Origin: Apoda limacodes
Lineage: Eukaryota; Arthropoda; Insecta; Lepidoptera; Limacodidae
NCBI GenBank assembly: GCA_946406115.1
Contig: OX291548.1
Location: 11,520,373 to 11,584,372 of the forward strand
Direction of reading: 5' to 3'
Length of the DNA stretch: 64,000 nt
Shown: one piece after another, positions 43,820-55,730 of the stretch
How the letters are laid out: each line of letters opens with the position of its first letter
Position numbering within the stretch: position 1 is the first letter of the stretch
Notes under the pieces: model-generated
What the model saw: the letters and a program-made list of their open reading frames with translations, nothing else
The model's database searches: none
What the model was told of the DNA's origin: nothing
Made by a program: the position numbers and the translations under genes

Positions 43820-45430
43820 CTTTGTACAAAAAGAAAATTCAAATGCGCAGCAGTGCTAGTTTGTTCTAGTCAGCACCATAAATAAAAGAAATGATTGTTT
43901 TGACAATGGATTTAGGATTTTTTACGACTTCTATACATAACACAATTTTATAATATACGATCATAACTGTAATGTTTTATTGCTCACAGATATTTTTTTA
44001 AATATTTCTTTATAAAAACGATAGACACATAACATTTAAAATAAGTAATCTTAAGTATTCTTAACAATTTTGAGCACATTGTTTGTATGAAAAACATTTT
44101 TTAAATGGCGTAAGAGCACGCTAATCTAACGGAAAAAGTCTTTTAAGTTCCCAATAAATATTTCCAATACTTGTTTATTTAGAAATGGGATAGAATGAAA
44201 ATACAATTTGGAATTATCTAACAACAATGTATAGTGGGCCACACGATAAAGTATACCATTGGGATATTTAACTGTTTGAAGTATTATCATTATCTCGTTA
44301 TGCCCGGTTTACCATTGGGTAAATTACCCTAATTAAGTTATTTTATGGGCTTGATATTAAATGAATCTGCCAGTGCAAATGTACAATGTTTTTTTAAATA
44401 AATGTTTGGGTGAATTACCAAACCGAGTTAAGATGGTATACTTTTGGATGGGGCCGTGTGTACATGTATATAAGTTTAATTTAGAATTATCAACGTATAT
44501 TTACAGGTATATATAATGATGGTAGCGCTATTTTCCTTTTATAGTTATAAAATAATCCGTATTAAGATACACACATAACGATTACAATGAGTATTTGAGC
44601 ATATAGTTTGTATAAAAACATTTTTGATCCCCTATTTTTAATTTTGCAAAATTATAGAAAGTTTGGCAATAGTTAATGAAAAATATAGTTATATTCAAAT
44701 AAAATTATGCCGACTTAACCAATATTATAAAAAAAGTCAAAATAATAAAAAAATCAGCATTAAATGATAAATATGATTAAAATAAAGTTTACTGACGAAA
44801 CTAGATTTCGTCATGGAATGTTTGTTTAGAAATGTAATCAAGGGTCTAATATTTTACAAACTGATCGAACTGAATAAATAAAAAGACTAGATACTATTTA
44901 GATCTGATAATATATAGCTAGATAATATAACTCCTAGATATGCATATAAGATACGTATCTACATATAAGGTATTCCCTATTATTTACAGTCACTTCACAG
45001 CGCTTTTCATGTTGATTAAAATGTAAGGCACGAGAATGATCATACATATAATCTAAAGTAATAAATATAATAGTACCTGCTACTGACGACGTAGTCTAAG
45101 GTAGGACACAATGCTACAATTCAAATATCACAATATCTCTCTATTATTTCAATATAGCGTCTGGGACATAGTTTTGACCAGCAATTTTGAAACAGCTGTT
45201 TTGGGAAATATTCAAGTAAACAAATATTTCGGTGCAATAGGTATTTCGATGCTCAAAGTAAAAACAATTTTTCAGTTCTCTGGTTTAAAGTTGTCATGTG
45301 ATGTTTTTTCTCCTTTTATGAATAAAATCCAATGAACCATGAGTTTCGCAGTGTTTATTATACTAAATCAAAATACCATATATTAAATAGTATTAGAGAA
45401 TAAATAACTTGTGTTTATTCTCCTGAAAAT
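43820..45430. other. Intergenic, with one possible MITE
   Basis: No supported gene. At about 44235-44462 the left GGGCCACACGATAAAGTATA with CCAT and the reverse of TGGTATACTTTTGGATGGGG at the right form loose inverted ends, suggesting an old MITE. The open frame 45111-45335 has no recognisable feature. Confidence 0.35.
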
Positions 45431-45433
45431 TAG

Positions 45434-46806
45434 GTAGAGCAAGAAAAACAAAATGCCAAGCAATTATCTACACATGAACTAAAAGTTAAAAAAGTAAGTG
45501 AATAAGTTATTAAAAACTTAAGACTTTTTAGGTTCTACAATTGTTACATTGTGCCCCTGACACTGCAACATTGTGCCCCAGATACGAGGTTTATTGTGAA
45601 GAAGATAAGTTGTTATGAAAGTGCAATTTTTTTTTAAATAATAGTTATGTTGGCTCAAGTTTACTTAAGTATCTAATGAAAATAAACTTACACAACTATT
45701 AAGTACTAAGCCAGCCTGCAATACAGTTTCATTGTAGTATAGATATACATAATCAAATAGCTTAGGGACGGAACTTGCTTGATAACTAGTGAGCAGTGAT
45801 TACTCAAGTATCTAATGAAAATAGACTCACAAAACTATACAGTATTACGAAGTTTAGAGTGACTTATTTTTTTTAATTTCGGCGTCCAGACATTAGTCAT
45901 CACGTAGTTCTTTTGTAAAGATGTAGGCTTTTGTCGACTTTTTTGATAATAACTAGTGGGCATTAATTACTTAAGTATCTAATGAAAATAATTATTAAGT
46001 ACTAAACCAGCATATAGAGTTTCATTGTAGTATAGATATACAAAATCAAGTAGCTTAGGACCGGTTAGAACTTTTTTGATAACTAGTAAGCAGTGATTAC
46101 TTAAGTATCTTATGAAAATAGACTTACAACTACCACAACTACTACTACTAAGCCAGCCTACAATACAATTTTATTTTAGTATAGATCGACGTATATAAAT
46201 CTTAACAAAAGACATTAAAGTTGCAGGTTCACATTAGATTGGTTTACAAGCGGTAAGTATGTATATAATTTTGAAAATGTGTACAAAGCGCGTTCCATAT
46301 AGAGACATAAAGTTCCACATACTATGTTTATATTTCTAACACGTATGTAAGTACTTGCTCAGTTCTTAATTCTAATAAACAATTTAGATCATCTTGCAGA
46401 GATCTACACATTGTAAGTTGATAACAAAAAAATACAGGTGTTATCAAAACTAGAAACCTACGAAAAGCTTGTTGTAACATAACGTATTGTAAGTAGCTTC
46501 CAACATTCACGGTAGGAATAAGTTGAATTGTTTCAATATTAAGTATAGAACAAAAATTTACTTTTACAGAACTTGCTGCATTTATGAAAGATATTGTCTG
46601 TTACTTACAAAGCTGGAAGTCCATAGGATAGAAGTAAGGCGCTTACTACAAGTTTTGTATTGACCAAGTAGAATACTGTCACTCACAGTATCGCTAGTAC
46701 TAATATATAGGTACATAGAATTTATTGTTTAAATGAATGTGTGATTTTTTTAAAGTTTCGTATTTTTTTTCAGGTTCAAAAAATTCATAAGCAAAAAATA
46801 ATGTGA
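45434..46806 (+). CDS. Two short plus-strand exon candidates, Lys-rich tail
   Basis: Exon 45434-45493 follows an acceptor-like TTCTCCTGAAAATTAG and ends at GTAAGT; its 20 codons read VEQEKQNAKQLSTHELKVKK. Exon 46774-46806 follows TATTTTTTTTCAG and reads VQKIHKQKIM, then TGA. Both junctions are phase 0, so they join in frame into a basic, probably helical C-terminus. Upstream exons are not identified. The exons are short enough for a chance match, and I recognise no family. Confidence 0.25.
45655..46200 (+). repeat. Diverged tandem array with four units
   Basis: ACTTAAGTATCTAATGAAAA-type cores begin at about 45663, 45803, 45969 and 46100. Between them ATTAAGTACTAARCCAGCCT, TTTCATTGTAGTATAGATAT, AATCAARTAGCTTAGG and GATAACTAGTRAGCAGTGAT recur in order. 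Unit length is roughly 125-170 bases, with internal deletions. Confidence 0.7.
46609..46675 (-). other. Signal-peptide-like exon candidate
   Basis: On the minus strand, after GAGTGACAG, the frame encodes FYLVNTKLVVSALLLSYGLP and meets GTAAGT at 46608. A continuation in phase exists at about 46417-46328 (SLQDDLNCLLELRTEQ to a stop), after AATGTGTAG. No in-frame ATG is visible, so this is weak. It could be a remnant of a secreted-protein gene. Confidence 0.2.
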
Positions 46807-46809
46807 TAA

Positions 46810-47972
46810 TTATATACAAAACTATGAAATGTCTTTATGCTATTTATAATCTCAAATCTAAGCATCTGCCAAATTCGAAATCTAGAGTTCCGAACCATTT
46901 CACCTCATAAAATAAGTGTAAAACAATAATTGGATGAATTAATCCAGAAGTGGTTTTTTTTTTACTGACACAATATATCAAGGTTTTAAAAGAGCTCTTG
47001 GGAAAATGACATCAATTAAAAACCCATTTTGACAAACTACGCAATGAATTAAAAAAAATATCTACTGAGGCATCAGTCAACTTAGAAATGAGGGTTTAGT
47101 GACCAACAAATAAATCGATTCGGCCAAGTTCGTTTTATCTATCTTTCCCACATCATTTATCATAATTGATACAGCCATCAGGAAAATGAAAGTTTGTATT
47201 GATCTATTTTATCTATAAAACTTTATCATAATTACCATAGTAATCAAGATATGAATAACTGTACATTGTATGAATACTATTTATTTATTTTCAAATTACT
47301 AATGCAATTAAAGCAAGCATACTGAATTGAATGGACTTTCCCTGATCTTTTAATAGTTTATACGTAGTTATGAATAGTTATTTTAAAATACAAATATTTT
47401 ACAAACTTTGCCTTAAATTTATATAAATATATATCTAGTTATATACACTTTGTTACTAAAAGAGGGTATTAAGCCACCTATAAGACATGTCACAACAGAC
47501 ATGACATTCTTAAAACTCCTTAAAAAGTTTAAATTGGTCAAACAAATTATTAAGACCTTTATTATAAGAATGTAAACCATAACCCATTAGCAACATGCTT
47601 ACGGCTTTCTGATGATACTAGCTTAGGGTCCCTATTCTGTAACACATTGTAAAGGTTATAAAAAAAGGTCATTATACAATAATATTATTATTTATTAGTA
47701 TGATATAAAATGTTATTAAGTATATAAATTACATTACTATTGGTATGTTTACCAGTAAAATTTACTATATATCAAATAAAATATTATTTCCAATTTTCGC
47801 GAGTTCTTATTAAAAATAAAAAGCGTTTATGCCGTCAATACTTGAATCCTTAATATATAGAATATATTAATAATAAACAAAATAGACAATTATAGTTTAT
47901 GACCCTGATATAAATAAATAAAATTTATAGATATTTTATAAAATTGAAACACAATATGTACGGTTACAGTTT
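46810..47972. other. Intergenic, no gene seen
   Basis: A/T-rich sequence without coding frames or repeats that I can define. Confidence 0.4.
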
Positions 47973-47973
47973 T

Positions 47974-48166
47974 AGGCTGGGTTGTACCAATTAAGTTCGT
48001 CGTTAACCAGTCGCCAAAAACGGGAGATTGTATGAAAATTTCAAAGGTCAGCTATTTTTAAAGTTGAGCAAGTAGTTTTTTTAACTTTGATGGGTCCGTT
48101 AAAGTTTTAAAATCTCCCGTTTTTGACCGCTAGTTAACGTTACAGTTAGCTGGTGCAACCCAGCCT
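47974..48166. mobile_element. 193-bp MITE with AGGCTGGGTTG ends
   Basis: The left end AGGCTGGGTTGTACCAATTA and the right end (reverse complement) AGGCTGGGTTGCACCAGCTA match. The pairing continues inward through GTTAACCAGTCGCCAAAAAC and GGGAGATT. The centre is A/T-rich and non-coding. Elements with this end are common in Lepidoptera. The flanking duplication is ambiguous. Confidence 0.75.
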
Positions 48167-48348
48167 TGATAAAGATAAGTTTTCCACAGATTAAGTATCA
48201 TTCATTGACAAAGATAGATACAGTGGAATGTACTAACCACGAAAATGTTCAACTTATTATTAAAAGTACTTACTATACTAATAATATCACATATTAAAAA
48301 AACTGTATACAAAAACACATACAAAATTTATAAAATAAATACTTTTGC

Positions 48349-51300
48349 TTACAAATAATTATAAAGAATCGGTAAAACAGTCAGTAATAGAGTCAATGAC
48401 GGAGTGGATATTCTGAAAGCAGCATTGCAGAGGTCGCTATTGCAAAAGCACATATAGACCTTCTTATTTTTTTTCATAGCCTGGCCACACCTTTCTTCTC
48501 CATCACTAGGACCTTCTTTAAGACACATCCTATTAGTTGCTACACCATATTCTGTAACAGGCAACATATTGGTTTAAAAACGAACGAAATTTTGAACTGC
48601 ATTTACAAACCAACTACCTATGTTAAATAGAAAATTTTATTACTATTTATCTAAAATTATAGTAACAATTTGGTTTGGTTTGTGTTGGTTCCAACACTCA
48701 TGAATAGAAGTAAATGTTTGAAGTAAAAGCAAATGAAGCATTGGAGTAGAATAAATACTGAGGAAATGATTTCAAATCTAATCAATCAACCTAAAAATAA
48801 TTGAGTTTTTCATTTTACATATATATATATTACAAAAAACTCTTATATTCCACATCTCTTGATATTGGTACTAGTGACTACTAGTGCCAGACCGCGGCCC
48901 CATGGTTTGATACCCTTACAGGACAGACATTTAAGTGACTAACAATTTGTTTAAGTCGTAACTTGGTCGTTTGTGACATCATTTAAGTGGAAAAGTGATA
49001 TAAAAATAGGTACATATGAGCAAGCTACAACCAAAAGTAGTGTTGGTTGTAATAACATAGCACTGGAAATAATTAATTTATGACAAATATCATAATCAGA
49101 GATTCAAATTAGTTGACAAATTTAGAACAGAGTACAAAAAGTCAAGACCTCCTTATGACAACTTTTTTTCTTAATTGTTTAGGTGATACCCAGGTTTTAG
49201 CAAATCACTCAATGGGTATGTGGTAAATCATGTTGTTTTATTCTTTAATTGCATTTTGCTTGCTCACACCCCTTTAAGTTCCCACCTCTTTGGTAAGACT
49301 TTTATAGGACTGATGGTGGAAACTAGAATTAACGCTATCTGTATACTGAACTTACTAATTGTATAATATCTAATTAGCAGACAAAAATTTGTCACATAAC
49401 AGTAATGGCAGTCACAGGGTTGTTCATACTATAAAATGTAGATAAAAAAACAGTCAAATAGTAAATGCTAATATAAAAACTATTTGGCTATTTTAGTTAG
49501 AGTTCCATAAAATGAGAATTATTGGGGATATCCAAAAAACTGTTTTGTTTTTAATTTTAATGTTTTTGCAAAACTGTATAGGGATTCACACAATATTCCT
49601 GTTAAATTCCATCAAAATTAAGGCAAAGATGGCAAAAATATACAATAACTTGTTTAATCAGTTTAAGAAACTGCGTGGTATCCAGACTTTATTCATTTCT
49701 ACATGTTCACCTTTGGAGCAACACCTATTTTCATCAACAGCCTATCTACACTATCCTCAGGCTAGACCATACATAATACATGGTGCATGAAAAGAATTTA
49801 CAGCCTATTTAACTTAAAGAGTCACAATACAACATACGCATATTTGACACTTCCTATTGGAAATATATTTTGTTAATAAAAATGCTGTAATCTTCTCAAA
49901 CACACTGAATCAATATCTACAAAATTAATATGGGACTTACTAAACTTAAATATGTTTATTTAAGTATCACTATTTTTTTGTCATTGATAATTTTCATTAG
50001 ATAATTTTGGAATAAAAATAATATGCTGTGTTTACCATTCCTTAAATGGGTTTTAAGAATATATATGCATAAAATTAATTTGTTGTATTTAAAATGTGAA
50101 AACCATAAATACCTACTTATTACTATTTGTTATTTTAAAAATGTAAATTTGTTAACTTAACGCCATAACTAAGGAAAGGTTAAAAGATTAATATCTCTTA
50201 GTAACCTGAGACAGTGCTGAAACAAAAAATTTTAAAAAATGTTGTCGTAAGGAAGTCTACTTTTTATTTTATTATTCTTAGTTTGTCAGGCAATTCCGAT
50301 CACTGAACATAAACAAACATTCTATAAAAAAACTGAAAATACTTGACACAAATGTACAAGCGTAATGAAAAACAACTAACTAACATATAATTTACTTAAT
50401 TATATATTAAAACTAAAAGAACTCAAATGATTTTGTTACTAGATTAAAGTACTAATCTAAGATTTTTTTTATAGAATTTACTAAAATAGACATACCATCA
50501 GTCCTGAAAGCACCAGCAGTACCTTCTATTATTTTCGCACACCAACCTGACTGACATGTTTCCATATATATTCCTGTTCTTGGTCCTGTAATGTTAGAAA
50601 TGAATGGATCTCCACAAGTACCAAGCTCCCCTCGAGAGCTACATTTAAAACACCTCCTTAAACCTGTAATAAACCAAACTGTAGTTATTGCATGCATTTT
50701 GTTTATTAAATGCCATCAGTGTCAGCGAGGCAGACTTAAATTAATTTTGGGTGAATCAAGATGCTCCTCCAAATTGTACTAGATAACTAAGTACTATTTT
50801 AAAGCATTTTATAATAAAGATACCAATTTTTCTACACTGTACTAAGCTTTTGCTTTGAAAGAAATTTAGTAATAAGTAAAACATATATACATAAAAGTAT
50901 GTGGTGTGTCTTGATGAAAAGTGGTCAATGCGTTAGTCACATTGATACAAGAACAATATAAAAAATTAAAAAAATATGTACACCATCATGGCTTTTATCC
51001 CTAGTAGGGGGTTACCAGTGGCTGGATACACACCCACATCATACTGTGCATCTTTAGTCCTGCGTGACGAAGGTGAGCCCATCTGATGCAGTGTATCTGG
51101 ACTAAGGTGAGTTTCAGATAACAGCTTTAAAGTTGCCACACAAGTTTTTTCTAAGGTAAGTCATGAATCATCACTTTGAATTAGAGAAATACAACATTTA
51201 TAGTTCTTTCTCAAACCCACCAGAGTAACTAAAAGCAGTGAAAAAAACCTTAGCCCTTCTCTGTGTATTAAATATTAGGTCTAATATATGATAATATCAC

Positions 51301-51552
51301 TTAGAAAATAAAAATCTGTTAAAAAAATCATTCATGTCGACTAATTTATTTCTATGCTTAAATCCCTATATTCATTCAAAAACAAAATCTTTGTCAGGTA
51401 ACATATTACGAACTTCTCAAAGTAATATAGGCAAACTCTCTCTTTCAACCTTGGAAAAGAAAATAATAGTGAAAAATTAAAAACTTACAATTTACTCCAC
51501 TTACAATCAGCAGACTCAAAACTGTACAAGCAAACCATTTCCTATAATTCAT
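48349..51552 (-). CDS. Ly6/uPAR-fold GPI-anchored protein (sleepless/quiver type)
   Basis: Three exons join in phase 1: 51552-51489 (ATG at 51552, donor GTAAGT), 50663-50496 (acceptor TTATTACAG, donor GTATGT) and 48551-48349 (acceptor CCTGTTACAG, stop at 48349). The 144-residue product starts with a hydrophobic signal peptide (CTVLSLLIVSGV, residues 9-20). The mature part has Cys at 22, 26, 29, 38, 58, 63, 87, 99, 112, 114 and 119. It starts RRCFKCSSRGELGTCGD and ends with the Ly6 hallmark CFCNSDLCN (112-120). Residues 45-47 (NIT) are an N-glycosylation site. The C-terminal hydrophobic segment after 127 (LTLLLTVLPILYNYL) with no cytoplasmic tail fits a GPI-anchor signal. Insect relatives modulate ion channels or organise septate junctions, but which role applies here cannot be inferred. 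Length and exon pattern are normal for the family. Confidence 0.85.
48568..50495. other. Intron 2 of the Ly6-type gene
   Basis: The intron of about 1.9 kb holds no second gene that I can support. The plus-strand frame 49512-49790 begins near CCATAAAATGAGAATTATTG, resembling CCGTAGAATGAGAATTATTG at 7621, so it is probably repeat-derived. An uncharacterised scrap around 48890 (ACCGCGGCCCCATGGTTTGA) is also seen. Confidence 0.5.
50990..51112 (+). repeat. Second copy of the 19.9-kb dispersed repeat (intron 1)
   Basis: It carries CTAGTAGGGGGTTACCAGTG, TTTAGTCCTGCGTGACGAAG and TGCAGTGTATCTGGACTAAG, matching 19880-20035. It lies in intron 1 of the Ly6-type gene. Confidence 0.6.
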
Positions 51553-52069
51553 ATTGTTATTAGGATCTAAAGAAAACAAATATTTGGTATAAGTTTTCAC
51601 GCAAATACTTTTTCCGAAGTTTCAAACAACTAACCACAGATTAAAGAAAAATTCTATATATATATAACATCTATTCACAGAGTACATTGAAATATAGTAC
51701 GTCGTTAGAAATTATGTTTTTTTTAATAATAGCAAAGTGTGAACGAAGATTTCGAGCAGCTTGTAGCCTACATTTTATTTATTTAATATTTGATTTAAGG
51801 CTCATAGTCATAACATAATAAAATTAAACAAAGTTTAAAAAATATTCTTTATTGTTAAGAAACATACGTTTATACATTTTATTATGTATAGTAGTAGCAA
51901 TAAGTATTTTTCATATTATAGAGAAATGTATGTCTTTTGCAAAAAAAAAATCAATGATGACAAGAGTCAGAATTTGAGAGATTTTTATATTGCTTTGATT
52001 TTATACTTAGTATGCTGTAGAAGAGATGTCCGAATTTGAAGGAACCCGATCATTTCCTTTTTATTTATA

Positions 52070-52480
52070 TCGTAAGTTCTACTAGTATTAAAAATGTGAA
52101 AGTATGTCTGGATGGATGGATGGATGAATGTCTGTTACTCAATCACGCTTCAACCACTGAACGGATCGGGGTGAAACTTGGCACACATAAATGTATTAGA
52201 TCCTAAAGTAGGAAATAGCCTACATTTAATCCCGAAGAAAAATCATGCAATATCGCTATAGAGAGCGTTTTAAAACATTCGTGGTAGACATATTACTCAT
52301 GTTTCGAAAACGCTTTATCGTGGGCGTCGGCTGAAAACTCTACATTATCCAAGAGCGAGACGAGAGAGAGAGAGAGAAAGGTTCTTTTTTCCCAGTTGGA
52401 TTGCGCGGCGAGACCGAGATCGAGACCTAGAGAGACTAAACTCCAGTCGTGTGTCGGAGCTGACACACACACTTTTTTTA
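52070..52480 (+). repeat. Helitron-like repeat with GGAT and GA runs
   Basis: GTCTGGATGGATGGATGGAT (52104-52123) leads to CACTGAACGGATCGGGGTGA, AACTTGGCACACATAAATG and AGGAAATAGCCTACATTTAA, phrases of the same group as 15841-16440. A GA run (about 52360-52378) and a GC-richer stretch follow. The minus-strand frame 52293-52610 lies in this sequence and is not a gene. Confidence 0.5.
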
Positions 52481-52916
52481 TTTTGTTTTTAAAACTAGTC
52501 ATTTCCAGTGATTTCTGAATTTCTTTCCTAAATAGGGCTTCATACAACAAGGTAGCAGTGAAATAAAAATTTACACACCTATATTTATATTCTGCTTTAG
52601 ATGTACGCACGTAATGTCTGTAGCTGTACCAAGTAATGTTGTCGCATGTAGGGTAGGCTTGCGGTAGGTTCGGATGCGACTTTCTTAATTAAATGAACAA
52701 CACTTCATAACACGAATAATTTAATTAGTTGTCTAGAGCCAAAAGGTTGATAGAAAAGGTCCTAAGACCTGAAACTATATATATTTAATCAATTACTGTT
52801 TCCAATGCAAAATTCATGAACTGACTGACGCCAGGACAAAAGCATCGCTGTTCCTGACGCCAAATCATTTTAAATTTGACAATTAGGTCAAAATGTAGGT
52901 GGAAATTAAAAAAGTA

Positions 52917-52952
52917 AACCTTGTAGAGGTTGGCACATACCTCTACAAGGTT
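52917..52952. repeat. Perfect 14-bp-arm inverted repeat
   Basis: AACCTTGTAGAGGT and ACCTCTACAAGGTT flank an 8-base loop. No T-run or gene boundary is close, so its role is unknown. Confidence 0.5.
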
Positions 52953-53230
52953 CTATGCTACATAGTCTATACTGTTTGGAAACATTTTGATATGGCACCC
53001 TAAAAATAAGCTACCTACCTACGTTTTAGTATATCTAAACAATTGAAGATTTTGATATTGTTAATGGAATTACGAAGATTAAACTACATTAACGTTCTTT
53101 CGGCCCAATATGTATCACCTTCTCTTAACTGGTAAGCAATGATAACTAAAAATTAAATTCAAAAATAATCCAGTACTTTTAAAAATTGTCCAACATTTGT
53201 TGTACTGTCAAAATAACAGATGTTTATTTT

Positions 53231-53388
53231 AGATGCGTTTTGTTGACTGCGTCAATGCGTTTAGTGTCATAATCCTGCCAAGTTAAAAAGACATAAGTTC
53301 TGTATAACACAGTACAAATCTTGGTTAATTCTCTTTGGTAGGATTACCGCATTAAGTACATTATGTCGGTCAACAAAAGGCCACTTTT
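53231..53388 (-). mobile_element. MITE with 'GGCGTTTTGTTGAC'-type ends, copy 2 (inverted)
   Basis: It reads AGATGCGTTTTGTTGACTGC at the left and ATGTCGGTCAACAAAAGGCC at the right. The inner phrases CCAAGTTAAAAAGACATAAG and ATTCTCTTTGGTAGGATTAC are the reverse of copy 1 (26429-26700). This copy lacks about 110 bases present at one end of copy 1. Confidence 0.6.
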
Positions 53389-53389
53389 G

Positions 53390-54334
53390 TTAATTTCAAT
53401 TTCAAATTTTCTTGTAGATTTCTGTGTGATTTTTAGAGTTAATTATACAAATAAAATTTGGAAAATCCAAAAGTGCACGCCTCATAGCGGTCATTCACAT
53501 TTAAAAAAAAATCTAAAACAAAAACTCAAGTTTTTTAAAATAAAATAACAAATAAGGTGAGGAAAAAATATACTATAAAATAAAAATAAAATATATATAT
53601 ATATAGATATACAGTATACAGTGGTATATTAGTTTTTTATAAATTATAATTAAACGACAGTACTTAGAACGCTAATATTAACTAGGAATCAGCACAGTGT
53701 AATACTTTATATATTAAAAACAAAAGTATTCCGGTAAGATGAATTTTTCGACCAATTTATCTGCCACATACATGGTGACATAAACACAGACTCACGGACG
53801 TTCAAGAATGATTAGTTTTAATGTTATAATTTATTATATTAAACAAATTAATTGTTTATAAAATGTACTATATGTGCTAGACAGATTATTTAACTTCATA
53901 TTAGTGCACTCATATTATCCTGTAAGTGTTATATTAAAAAAAAAAACGTCATTTAAGTTTCGAAAGACTGGGTTTTTTGACATGTCGAGAGTAGAGCACT
54001 ACCTCACCGCTCCGCTTATGAGGCGTGCAATAAGGAAAGTGCTGCATAGTTCGTGGTTGCAGAAGTGTATGGAAAGGAGGTCGTGGCATCAAATCTACAG
54101 GTTTGGCAAATTTACCCATTTGTATATTTCATGTTCTTTTTTTTGAAAAATAAGACTTGTTGTGATGTAAACGAAACAAACATCTGTCCTTTTGAAAGTT
54201 TCAACAATCGAGTAAGTGTGGCAATGTTAAAAAATAATTACTGTACCCGAATTTAGGGTAATATATGCACCTTATCAGCCTCATACGTCCTTACTGTTTG
54301 TTATTATAAATTATAAGTTATTAGACTTCTGAAA
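53390..54334. other. Intergenic, possible LINE scrap
   Basis: A/T-rich sequence with a TA run near 53590. The GC-richer stretch at 53985-54110 (CACCGCTCCGCTTATGAGGC) looks like dispersed repeat. Frames at 53874-54146 and 54053-54256 lack domains. Confidence 0.35.
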
Positions 54335-54450
54335 GGTCAGCAATCAACGAGCGAATGATACCCCTGGTGTTGCAAGCGTCCATAGGCTACGGTGACCGCT
54401 TACCATCAAGCGGACCATAAGCTTGCTTGCCCCCTTAGTGGTGTATCGTA
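54335..54450 (-). repeat. Reverse copy of the 2.8-kb dispersed repeat
   Basis: ATACCCCTGGTGTTGCAAGC, GTCCATAGGCTACGGTGACC and CCATCAAGCGGACCATAAGC are the reverse complement of 2811-2962. Confidence 0.7.
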
Positions 54451-54746
54451 TATATTTAATTTATTACCTTTATATATAAAAATTACGTGTCACGTTGTTT
54501 GTCGGCGATGGACTCCTAAACTACAAAACCGATTTTGATCAAACTTCGTAACCATCTGTAATTTGATCCAACTTAAAAGATAGGATAGCTTACATCTCAA
54601 TTAATAGTCGCAATATTATTTTATTTTCATATAAGCTTCAATTAAACAGTATAACCACCACGTGTGTCACAGTTATCTGTAAGCTCCAAACGATTCTAGC
54701 AGATGGCGATATCTGTTAACTGCATTGATAGATAGATGGTGCTATG

Positions 54747-54782
<36 letters not shown>

Positions 54783-54938
54783 AAGCGAGCATGAAATGGC
54801 AATAAAACCTTTCTCGACAACAAGCCCTTTCATGCCAAAAACAAAAGTGGGAGGAAACCAGATAAAGGAAACCTCGTAGCAGACCCTCAAACAAACGTCC
54901 ACGAGGCGCAGCATCAGCCACATGGCCCAGCGGCCACG

Positions 54939-55457
54939 TTGATTGGCATCGAGGCTTGGCAGCAGCCATGTGGTACAGGAGCAGCGACCACGAGGCGCAC
55001 CAGCAACCGCGTGATGGAGGAGCAGCGGTCACGTGGCGTAGCAGAGTCAGCGGCCACGTGCAGCAGCAGCAGCAGCTCTAGCTCGGAGTCTAGCAGCTCA
55101 CGCAGCAGAGCTCACCGCCGCCGCAAGCGAGCACGCCGCCGCCTCACCCAGCGCTCTACTTCGTCATCATTATCGGAAACTATGGCTTACTTAGATGAAC
55201 GTTTGATATGTTGTCCCAGCAGCTGGTGAGACAGATTTCAAATGTTATGCAGCGTTCTAATTACTTGCAGTCCGAAAACCTCTTTGCCAGGCGACTTTTT
55301 GCGACCACCCGCAAATACGGCAGTTCCTTTTGGTGATATTAGTAGCCTTTCAATTGTTATCAAAGACCCTGTAGTACCCGAAGCCTTGAAAGGCAGAGTT
55401 GCTAAACTGTCTGAACTTCAACATTTTGATAAAAATGATTGGAAGGCAGTCTGTTAA
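54939..55457 (+). pseudogene. DIRS-type gag 5' part, plus-strand arm
   Basis: The first frame (to 55229) includes a poly-Ser run and a basic SRAHRRRKRARRRL stretch, probably a nucleic-acid-binding region, and ends in a stop. The second (55242-55457) continues gag-like sequence in another frame and stops at WKAVC. Both also occur, unchanged at the protein level, on the minus strand at 57292-56645. The frameshift and premature stop are shared, so they predate the inverted duplication. Confidence 0.6.
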
Positions 55458-55730
55458 TTTTTTCTGCACAGAAAAAATATTTAGCCTACCCCTATATATA
55501 TATATATATACCTAAGCGAGCATGAAATGGCAATAAAACCTTTCTCGACAACAAGCCCTTTCATGCCAAAAACAAAAGTGGGAGGAAACCAGATAAAGGA
55601 AACCTCGTAGCAGACCCTCAAACAAACGTCATTATAAAAAATGACTCGAGTACCTTTTCGAGCGGTTGTTTAAAACGATATTATTTAAATTAGAAAATTC
55701 TTTTAGAAAAAAGACAGGTATCAGACCCCA

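Noticed and set aside
49512..49790. 92-codon plus-strand frame in the Ly6 gene intron
   Set aside because: Its start resembles repeat sequence at 7621, there is no domain and it lies antisense in an intron.
52293..52610. 105-codon minus-strand frame
   Set aside because: It crosses a GA run and Helitron-like repeat sequence, and has no recognisable domain.
54781..55032. Minus-strand 83-codon frame, and its counterpart 57070-57381 plus
   Set aside because: They are antisense to the Ser/Arg-rich DIRS gag region and arise from its GC-rich codons.
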